A stretch of 23,308 nt of DNA, taken from Saprospiraceae bacterium UBA7687 (GTDB taxonomy: Bacteria > Bacteroidota > Bacteroidia > Chitinophagales > Saprospiraceae). A program made the translations under genes and the position numbers. The notes under the pieces were generated by a model, which worked only from the letters and a program-made list of their open reading frames with translations, was not told the DNA's origin and did no database searches. Every line of letters starts with the position of its first letter. The first letter of the stretch is position 1. The stretch is taken from assembly GCA_002482845.1 (NCBI GenBank), contig DLGT01000157.1, forward strand, positions 1 to 23,308, in the 5' to 3' direction. Below, in pieces: positions 17,391 to 23,308 of the stretch.

Positions 17391-18329
17391 TTATTCTTCC
17401 AATAAACCTCTACCTTCTTTTACTATCTTACCTGTACTAATCAAATCCTGAGACAACTTATCCAAAACGCCATTTATAAACTCCTTGCTCTTGGATGTAC
17501 TGTAATTTTTTGCCAACTCGACATATTCATTCAGTGTCACCTTAGTAGGAATCGTAGGGCAATGTAGAAACTCACAAATAGCCATTTTGATCATGATCAT
17601 GTCCAAAATAGCCACTCTCTCAGCGTCCCAATTCTTTAATACAGGCTCTATCAAACCTAATAACGCTTTATCATCGTTAAAAGTTCTCTTTAACAAAAAT
17701 TCTCCGTAATCCTTAGATGTGTCTTCATCTGGATAGTGTTCCATAATGAATTTATCATCGTCATAAGGTAAAGCTTTTAGAACTTTTTTGATAGCACCAA
17801 TTATAAGAGATTTATCATCTTCCCAGTTGACAAAATGGTCTTCTATGATTTCATTAAATAACTCATTCTTTCTGCAGAATCGGAACAATTCTAGCAACAT
17901 TTCTAAGTTTTCGTCCGTGTTAGTTTCTTTTACTACATATTCATTGTAGACATCTTCTTTGGCAAATTCGTAATAGATGGTTTTGAAATGATCTTTATCT
18001 ACTTTTTGCGCAAAGCCACTTTTCTCAAACTTTTTGATCAATAAACTATTTTTTACTAATCCTTGTATCATCTCATTAGACCATAACTTGGGAGTAAATT
18101 TTTTATCAATTTCTGTCGGCAAGTGTTTCGACTTCCTTTTCTCAAAATCGTCCGATGCTGACTTTGTGATTTGGATTAGATTGTAAATAGAAAAAAGGAG
18201 TAGTTCAAAACTGTCATCTATTTTTTTCCAATAATCCTTTATGGTTGCCTCATAAGTAAGTGATTCGTCACGGTTTTGGGCGTACAATACCTGCATCACT
18301 TTAATTCTCACATTTCTTCTACTTAACAT
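17391..18329 (-). CDS. nusB: Transcription antitermination factor NusB (long Bacteroidota form)
   Basis: 312 aa, against about 140 aa for the E. coli protein. The N-terminus MLSRRNVRIKVMQVLYA is the classic NusB opening. The conserved C-terminal half runs from about 230: ERVAILDMIMIKMAICEFLH, PTIPTKVTLNEYVELAKNYS, then KEFINGVLDKLSQDL. Between them lies a helical insertion typical of Bacteroidota NusB. NusB binds boxA RNA with NusE (S10) to keep RNA polymerase processive on rRNA operons. It is the first gene of the operon, about 50 nt after the promoter at 18381-18410. Confidence 0.95.
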   Translation of the reverse strand: MLSRRNVRIKVMQVLYAQNRDESLTYEATIKDYWKKIDDSFELLLFSIYNLIQITKSASDDFEKRKSKHLPTEIDKKFTPKLWSNEMIQGLVKNSLLIKKFEKSGFAQKVDKDHFKTIYYEFAKEDVYNEYVVKETNTDENLEMLLELFRFCRKNELFNEIIEDHFVNWEDDKSLIIGAIKKVLKALPYDDDKFIMEHYPDEDTSKDYGEFLLKRTFNDDKALLGLIEPVLKNWDAERVAILDMIMIKMAICEFLHCPTIPTKVTLNEYVELAKNYSTSKSKEFINGVLDKLSQDLISTGKIVKEGRGLLEE

Positions 18330-18380
18330 TCTTATAAATTACTTTTAATTTCAGAAAACTGTACCTTTAGCATTAAAGTG

Positions 18381-18410
18381 CAAATATAGCAATACATTTT
18401 AAATTACAAA
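18381..18410 (-). promoter_or_regulatory. Bacteroidota-type promoter of the nusB-guaA operon
   Basis: On the minus strand TTTG (18410-18407), 18 nt, then TATATTTG (18388-18381) matches TTTG-N19-TAnnTTTG. Expected start is near 18374, about 45 nt before the nusB ATG. Confidence 0.6.
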
Positions 18411-18526
18411 TTTTTTATATTCGTTATTCACAGTATGTTATGATTTATTTATGGATTGACTAATATGACACCCAATATGCACAACTTTGATAACTAGTGA
18501 AAAACATCTACCTTTAAATTTTATAA

Positions 18527-18575
18527 CTATGGGTATAATTGGTTAAAGTTTATATTTACCAATAATAACCCATAG
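18527..18575 (-). terminator. Interrupted inverted repeat after the DoxX-type gene, possible terminator
   Basis: The outer arms CTATGGGT/ACCCATAG (18527-18534 with 18568-18575) are a perfect 8 bp. The inner arms ATTGGT/ACCAAT (18538-18543 with 18558-18563) add 6 bp after 3-4 nt internal loops, with a 14-nt loop. It lies 28 nt after the stop of the DoxX-type gene. The minus strand continues TATAAAATTT, a weak U-tract, so it may be a terminator or a 3' protective hairpin. Confidence 0.45.
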
Positions 18576-18602
18576 AACTAAAACATACCAATCAATAAAT
18601 AC

Positions 18603-20084
18603 CTATTTAATATACATGCTTTTAATCTCCTGATAAGTAGGAAGCTTCTTGTAATGCCATTTGTGTATTAAAACACCATTCTGCCAAAGGATGATACCAG
18701 GATTGGAACGCATGATAGTTTTGAGCAACTTTTCGTCACTAGTATAGTATGGTACATCTATTCCCGTGGCTTCTGCAAGAGATTTTGCTTTTTCAGCATC
18801 GACACCACTTATAACGACCGACATTTCTACATTATCTTTGGCTGCTGCTAGATATAATGGTTTGATGGTATTAATCATTCTATCCAAAAATCCTTCATTC
18901 CAAGTCACCTCGTAATAAGTCTCTTCTTTTTCCTCGACGCCTTTAAGTTTCTTGACAACTATAAAACCACCATTATCTTGTTTAACTGTATCAATCACAA
19001 AAGTAGAATCTTGTACCATTCGCTTAGCAGATTTTGCATTATAGTCTGCTTTTGAAATTAGAATCATGAAGTGTGGCTTTGGATTGGCTAAATATACATC
19101 CGCCATCTCATTATCTTCAAAGTCGAAGATCGAAAACTCACTAACCTTTGTCGCTTTGATACTTGGTTCTGTTTTTATTTGTTCGATAGTCTCATACTCT
19201 TCTGTCAATGTTGCCAAGTTTTTAAGATATTCTTCGTAAGAAAACTCCTTAATCTCGCCTGTTGTTTTATGTTTCATTTTCATAGCCACCACTTTGACAG
19301 CATTGGCAGCATCTATTTCTGTTTTTTTGATTTCTGCTATATTCGTATTGTTTTTGAAGGGTCTGAAGTCCATATGTGGCTCATTCCAATAGAAGTTGTA
19401 AAAACAATACAATACCAATAAAACAGTAGACGTAAATAAAATGGTATTTCTTTTTTTTCCATCCAAAATTGTGTGCATATCAGCATGTTTCCATATAAAG
19501 TAGATCGCAGGTAACATCAAGAAAAGATCTTTATAGAAAGAGATTCTTGGTTCTAACTTAATGAAATCACCAAAACATCCACAATCTGTAACACGCATAT
19601 TACTAACCTTGTACTCTCCCCAACCTGAAAAATTAAAGAAATTAACATCACCCGGTACATATCCTGTTAAAAACGTAAATCCTGTAAGGAAGGTAAAAAA
19701 TACAACTAATAAGAAAAATAACCATGCGGTAAGTTTAGGTCTATCTCCCAATATCAACATAATACCCAAGATGATCTCAAAGATGATCATTACGATGGCA
19801 AAAGCAGTTGAATAATTGGTTAAAAAGGGAAATAAAGGTGCTATAAAACTAAAAGATGTATCCGCAAATGTCGCATTAAATTCTGCAAAGTAATCTCCCA
19901 TTTTGATCGCAGTACCTAGTGGATCGACAGCTTTGACCCATCCTGAGAATAAAAAAAGAATCCCTGTGAAATTCTGCAAATAAGTCATCACTGCTGATTT
20001 CTGTACTTTAATTCCAAAAATCATGATCAAAGTCAAAACGAGTGAAACTATAGCGATATAAGTAATTAAGGTAAGTAAAGTCAT
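18603..20084 (-). CDS. DoxX/BT_3928-type membrane protein with C-terminal thioredoxin-like domain
   Basis: 493 aa from the ATG at 20084. The reading frame stays open to a TTG at 20132, but the hydrophobic start MTLLTLITYIAIVSLVL and the context favour the ATG. The N-terminal half is a DoxX-like bundle of about five to six membrane helices: FTGILFLFSGWVKAVDPLGT, FAIVMIIFEIILGIMLILGD, LFFLLVVFFTFLTGFTFLTG, and a short motif TDCGCFGDF with two close Cys. A further helix (TVLLVLYCFYNFYW) leads to a soluble domain of about 250 residues. Its end, MRSNPGIILWQNGVLIHKWH, looks thioredoxin/redoxin-like. The family is seen across Bacteroidota; an envelope redox role is inferred. It stands alone, with its own promoter at 20282-20312. 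Confidence 0.88.
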   Translation of the reverse strand: MTLLTLITYIAIVSLVLTLIMIFGIKVQKSAVMTYLQNFTGILFLFSGWVKAVDPLGTAIKMGDYFAEFNATFADTSFSFIAPLFPFLTNYSTAFAIVMIIFEIILGIMLILGDRPKLTAWLFFLLVVFFTFLTGFTFLTGYVPGDVNFFNFSGWGEYKVSNMRVTDCGCFGDFIKLEPRISFYKDLFLMLPAIYFIWKHADMHTILDGKKRNTILFTSTVLLVLYCFYNFYWNEPHMDFRPFKNNTNIAEIKKTEIDAANAVKVVAMKMKHKTTGEIKEFSYEEYLKNLATLTEEYETIEQIKTEPSIKATKVSEFSIFDFEDNEMADVYLANPKPHFMILISKADYNAKSAKRMVQDSTFVIDTVKQDNGGFIVVKKLKGVEEKEETYYEVTWNEGFLDRMINTIKPLYLAAAKDNVEMSVVISGVDAEKAKSLAEATGIDVPYYTSDEKLLKTIMRSNPGIILWQNGVLIHKWHYKKLPTYQEIKSMYIK

Positions 20085-20123
20085 AAAATGGTATTTGTAA
20101 AAAGATGTAAAGTCATAAAATGG
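20075..20123 (-). repeat. Duplicated start region with 11-codon upstream ORF before the DoxX-type gene
   Basis: The 17-nt sequence GTAAAGTCATAAAATGG occurs at 20075-20091 and again at 20107-20123, 32 nt apart. Each copy contains a start codon on the minus strand (ATG at 20084 and 20116). The upstream ATG opens a frame of 11 codons (MTLHLFTNTIL) whose TGA overlaps the main ATG as ATGA. This arrangement could couple translation or act as a decoy start. Confidence 0.8.
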
Positions 20124-20132
20124 ACAACTCAA

Positions 20133-20442
20133 CTTAAATATGTAAAATGAATTTATCCAATTAAAACGATACGACTGTTAAATTTAAAAATAATAAATAT
20201 TATTCCTATATCCAACAAAGCAACATTCAACTTGTTTGGAAATTGCTTTTTAAATTGGGAATATTGATTCTGTTACACCCACAAAGGTAAAGAAATGAGT
20301 ATTGATATCAAATAATAATAAATTAATATTTGTAAAGCTACTGTTAAAAACTACAGTTTTACAAAAAATACATCATTTCTGACTTCCCAAACCATCACTT
20401 TTGAAGCAATTGCTAACATTCCAAGTCCAATTAAATGCCTTT
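20133..20442. other. Intergenic region between TonB receptor and DoxX-type gene
   Basis: 310 nt, AT-rich, with no gene seen. It carries the promoter at 20282-20312 and, nearer the receptor stop, a weak AAAAC-TGTA-GTTTT hairpin (about 20350-20363) that is a poor terminator candidate. The leader of the DoxX-type gene would be about 190 nt. No known riboswitch is recognised in it. Confidence 0.6.
20282..20312 (-). promoter_or_regulatory. Bacteroidota-type promoter of the DoxX-type gene
   Basis: On the minus strand TTTG (20312-20309), 19 nt, then TACCTTTG (20289-20282), an exact match to TTTG-N19-TAnnTTTG. Transcription would start near 20275. Confidence 0.65.
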
Positions 20443-22896
20443 TTACAATCCTACTTTACAACCGAACATCAAATGTCTTCCTGCTTGTGGATACAAGAAA
20501 TTTTCTGTAATCAAGTCATTAAATATATAACTATAGGTATACCCATTGCTCGAATACTGAATGTCAAACACATTATTTACCATTAGTGTTACACTTGCAG
20601 ATTTCCAATATTTGGATGATATGGTGTAAGCAACTCTTAGGTTTTCGTAATGAAAAGAAGGTAAAGACCTAGCTTCATTGGAAGTATTGTCAAGGTATTG
20701 TTTTGAAACAAATTTAGTGGAAAACTCGATCTCTAAGTTTGTTTTTGGTTTGACCATCACTTGAATAGCAGAAACAACCGAAGGAGAAAAAGAGATGTCT
20801 GTGTTTTTGTGCGCAATGATAACTTTTTCGAAACCGTCTGTATAATCAAATATTGCTTCGTCAAAGGCTTTTATTTTATTAGCACTCAAGGCTAAATTAC
20901 CGTGGATGGCGAAGTATTTACCTAATTGTTGGGTGATACTACCTTCCCAACCTAAACGAAAACTTTTGTCTACATTTTGTCTGATGGCTGCGCCTACATC
21001 ATTAAGTTCACCAGTTTGTACGAGTTGATTTTTATAATTCATAAAATAAACATTCGTTTCCACTCGAGTTTTGGCACCTAGATATTGATATCCTAATTCA
21101 ATATTTTGAAGTCTTTCTGATACAGGGATATCCCCAAAGGCATTGTCTATAAAATCTCCTCTAGATGGTTCTTTATTGGCTACAGCCAATGAAGCGTAAA
21201 GGTTTTGATTAGACTTTAATGCATAATTGACACCTACTTTAGGATTGAAAAATAGAAAATCATCTGTCAAATCAATATTCCTAAGATCATTATCTATACC
21301 AGCTACTGAATAATTTACTTTGCGTAATTGTAAATCACCATGTAGGGTCCATCGATCTTTCAAAGTCCACATTGCTCGAAGATAAGCAGAGATATCTTGT
21401 TTTTCACCTTCATTATCATAATACCTTCTAGTTTTGTCAAAATCAGGAATACTATCTTTTGATTGGATCACATTGCCATAATGATCTCCAAAATACTGAT
21501 TACCTGCAAGTCCTGCTTGTACCAATACCTTTGGATGCCACTGATACTCGACATCAAATAATGCACCTAGCAAATCCGTCTGTAACCATCGTCTACGAAC
21601 TAGATCAGTCCGTGAAATAATGCCATCATCAGGGAATGTGATGTCGGGAAAATTGTAATTGGACAATTTATCATTGGCACGAAATTCTTCATAGTATCCA
21701 CCACCTTTGGTATAATATAAGGTGGTTTTTACTTTAAGCTTAGTATTTACGACCAATGAGTGTAACAATTGCAAGTAAGTTTGGCGATAATTATCTATTT
21801 GATTGCCATAGGTGTAATAATTGTATCTGCGATCTGAAGAAAACAGATTGACAGAATCTTCTTGTGTTTTGTAAATACTTCCAAGATTATTATAATAATG
21901 ATTGAGAAGTGCTTCTTGGTTATTTTCGAGTTTAGCTTGCGGTACACCATACCAAGACTGATATGTGATCTCTTTACCGCTGATCACATTAAATCTCAGT
22001 GATGACTTAGCTGTTACCCTTGCCGCAGAGAAATAAAGTGAATTCAGATTAGCCGTAGCACGATCTACATATCCACCTGACTGAATATTACTGTATCGAG
22101 CATCTAACACATATCGATCATTAATTAGTCCTGTACCTGCATTGACACTTATCTTTCTAGTACCAAAAGCGCCTAAAGTACCTGCTACATCGATGTAAGG
22201 ATTGACACGAACATCTGATGTATTGATACTGACTGTGCCACCGAAAGCTCCAGCACCATTGGTAGATGTACCTACGCCACGTTGTATCTGAATACTATTT
22301 ACAGAACCTAATAAATCAGGTAAGTCTACCCAAAATACATTATGTGACTCCGCTTCATTTACGGGCACACCATTTAAAGTCACATTAATCCTAGTCTGAT
22401 CTGAACCACGCAATCGCATACCTGTGTAACCAATTCCCGTACCTGCATCTGATGTGACCACCATAGAAGGTGTCCATTGTAAAATGATAGGAACGTCTTG
22501 ACCAAGATTTTCTTTTTGGAGTTGGGTTTTATCTAGATTTTGACGGGTGAAAGGTCCGTACTTCCCTACCCGATTGGACAAAATCTCCACAGCATCTAAG
22601 TTGTATATATCTCCAGAAAGGGTAATTTTAGTTTCGAAGTGGTCATCCACTTGTAGCACTGTATTATACGCTCGGTATCCAATAAACTTGACCACTAAAT
22701 TGTAGGAACCTTGTGGTACATCTCGCATTATGAAGTAACCGTTATCATCTGTAGATGCAGCAAATGTTGTGCCTTGCAAGAAGACCGTAGCAAATGAAAG
22801 TTTTTCGCCTCCATCATTTACAATCGTACCTGACACATTAAATTGTGCAGATAGAATGAAAGGAAATAAAAATAGGGAAAGAATTAAATATCTCAT
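20443..22896 (-). CDS. TonB-dependent outer-membrane receptor under TPP riboswitch, probable thiamin uptake
   Basis: 817 aa. The signal peptide is about 1-17 (FLFPFILSAQ). A carboxypeptidase-regulatory-like Ig domain at about 20-95 has GYFIMRDVPQGSYNLVVKFI. The plug domain, about 115-230, has TGMRLRGSDQTRINVTLNGV and IQIQRGVGTSTNGAGAFGG. A 22-strand barrel follows, ending RHLMFGCKVGL. Energised by TonB/ExbBD, such receptors import scarce ligands. The TPP riboswitch at 22961-23037 implies that the ligand is thiamin, a phosphate ester or a precursor. TPP-controlled outer-membrane receptors are known in Bacteroidetes (for example OmrBt of B. thetaiotaomicron). No inner-membrane thiamin transporter lies next to it. 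The TonB family is certain; the ligand is inferred from regulation. Confidence 0.95.
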   Translation of the reverse strand: MRYLILSLFLFPFILSAQFNVSGTIVNDGGEKLSFATVFLQGTTFAASTDDNGYFIMRDVPQGSYNLVVKFIGYRAYNTVLQVDDHFETKITLSGDIYNLDAVEILSNRVGKYGPFTRQNLDKTQLQKENLGQDVPIILQWTPSMVVTSDAGTGIGYTGMRLRGSDQTRINVTLNGVPVNEAESHNVFWVDLPDLLGSVNSIQIQRGVGTSTNGAGAFGGTVSINTSDVRVNPYIDVAGTLGAFGTRKISVNAGTGLINDRYVLDARYSNIQSGGYVDRATANLNSLYFSAARVTAKSSLRFNVISGKEITYQSWYGVPQAKLENNQEALLNHYYNNLGSIYKTQEDSVNLFSSDRRYNYYTYGNQIDNYRQTYLQLLHSLVVNTKLKVKTTLYYTKGGGYYEEFRANDKLSNYNFPDITFPDDGIISRTDLVRRRWLQTDLLGALFDVEYQWHPKVLVQAGLAGNQYFGDHYGNVIQSKDSIPDFDKTRRYYDNEGEKQDISAYLRAMWTLKDRWTLHGDLQLRKVNYSVAGIDNDLRNIDLTDDFLFFNPKVGVNYALKSNQNLYASLAVANKEPSRGDFIDNAFGDIPVSERLQNIELGYQYLGAKTRVETNVYFMNYKNQLVQTGELNDVGAAIRQNVDKSFRLGWEGSITQQLGKYFAIHGNLALSANKIKAFDEAIFDYTDGFEKVIIAHKNTDISFSPSVVSAIQVMVKPKTNLEIEFSTKFVSKQYLDNTSNEARSLPSFHYENLRVAYTISSKYWKSASVTLMVNNVFDIQYSSNGYTYSYIFNDLITENFLYPQAGRHLMFGCKVGL

Positions 22897-22960
22897 TTTA
22901 AATAATTAATATATTAAATAAAATCCTAATGAGATATCTTAAGTAAGATGTTAAATAAAT

Positions 22961-23037
22961 TTCCTTGTCAGCATTACCTGACCAGGTTCGATGGGTATGA
23001 TCTCAGCCTAAGCAAAACTTAAGCACCCCAATAGGAT
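22961..23037 (-). promoter_or_regulatory. TPP (THI-box) riboswitch upstream of TonB receptor
   Basis: On the minus strand the conserved elements come in order: P1 TCCT, GGGGTGC, CTGAGAT, ATACCC, GAACCTG, GGTAATGC and closing AGGA. This is the TPP aptamer, with the pyrimidine-sensing CTGAGA loop and the pyrophosphate-sensing GAACCTG...GGTAATGC side. The aptamer ends 65 nt before the receptor ATG. High TPP should lower expression. Confidence 0.95.
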
Positions 23038-23041
23038 GTAA

Positions 23042-23049
23042 CAAAGGTA
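23042..23049 (-). promoter_or_regulatory. -7 element of the TPP-controlled receptor gene
   Basis: The minus strand reads TACCTTTG, an exact TAnnTTTG match. A TTTG-type -33 element is not seen at the normal distance. The start would fall near 23035, right at the 5' edge of the TPP aptamer, which supports the placement. Confidence 0.5.
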
Positions 23050-23119
23050 GATAGATAAACTGATATGGTGTAGTAAAAGTGATGAATAAATATTTTTTAT
23101 TATTATTTTTACGAATAAA

Positions 23120-23150
23120 TTTGGTTTTGTGATAAATAGCCTTACCTTTG
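23120..23150 (+). promoter_or_regulatory. Bacteroidota-type promoter of tRNA-fMet
   Basis: TTTG (23120-23123), 19 nt, then TACCTTTG (23143-23150) fits TTTG-N19-TAnnTTTG. The tRNA begins 53 nt downstream, leaving a 5' leader to be processed by RNase P. Confidence 0.65.
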
Positions 23151-23203
23151 CAGTCCATTACAAAATAAGGGTTTAAATAAAGTTCTAAATGTAGTGTCAT
23201 GAT

Positions 23204-23276
<73 letters not shown>

Positions 23277-23308
23277 CTAAGAATTATTGAATTACAACCG
23301 TACATCGC

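Noticed and set aside
20401..20586. Plus-strand 61-aa frame at the 3' end of the TonB receptor
   Set aside because: It mostly overlaps the receptor coding end on the other strand and has no recognisable domain or start signal.

Overview
The window comes from an AT-rich Bacteroidota genome. Three things suggest this: promoters of the form TTTG-N18/19-TAnnTTTG, the lack of strong Shine-Dalgarno sequences, and Bacteroidota-type families (a long NusB, a BT_3928-like DoxX protein, a TonB receptor with a carboxypeptidase-regulatory-like N-terminus). A giant repeat-built surface protein with PKD/HYR/Ig-like domains is typical of Saprospiria and related marine or sludge lineages. I cannot fix the genus.

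Left part (1-7913, minus strand): one giant secreted protein gene, open at the left edge, at least 2637 codons in the window. It has a signal peptide, a DUF11-like domain, a cadherin-like Ig domain, a parallel beta-helix region of about 570 residues, a HYR-like domain, and then long tandem arrays of cysteine-paired Ig/PKD-like repeats (4 x 87 aa, 8 x 92-96 aa, 3 divergent copies, and SGGGT-type domains flanking them). Its C-terminus lies outside the window.

Middle (8223-11239, plus strand): a tight operon diverging from the giant gene. It encodes a protein with a Tat-like signal, three paralogous phage-tail-collar (microcystin-dependent-protein type) proteins, a GNAT acetyltransferase and a DUF6916 protein. 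No other phage genes are present. Divergent pairing with a giant adhesin-like gene makes this the best candidate for an unexplored surface-structure system. A bidirectional terminator at 11366-11399 closes the operon.

Right-middle (11454-18329, minus strand): a pair of coiled-coil proteins (one with two membrane helices), preceded by a housekeeping cluster that reads nusB, an OmpA-like periplasmic protein, guaA, a PBP1-like lipoprotein, trmH. The spacing suggests one operon from a good promoter at 18381-18410.

Right end (18603-23308): a DoxX/BT_3928-type membrane protein gene (minus) with a duplicated start region, then a TonB-dependent receptor gene (minus) headed by a clear TPP riboswitch, which points to uptake of thiamin or a thiamin precursor. 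An initiator tRNA-Met gene (plus) with its own promoter ends the window.
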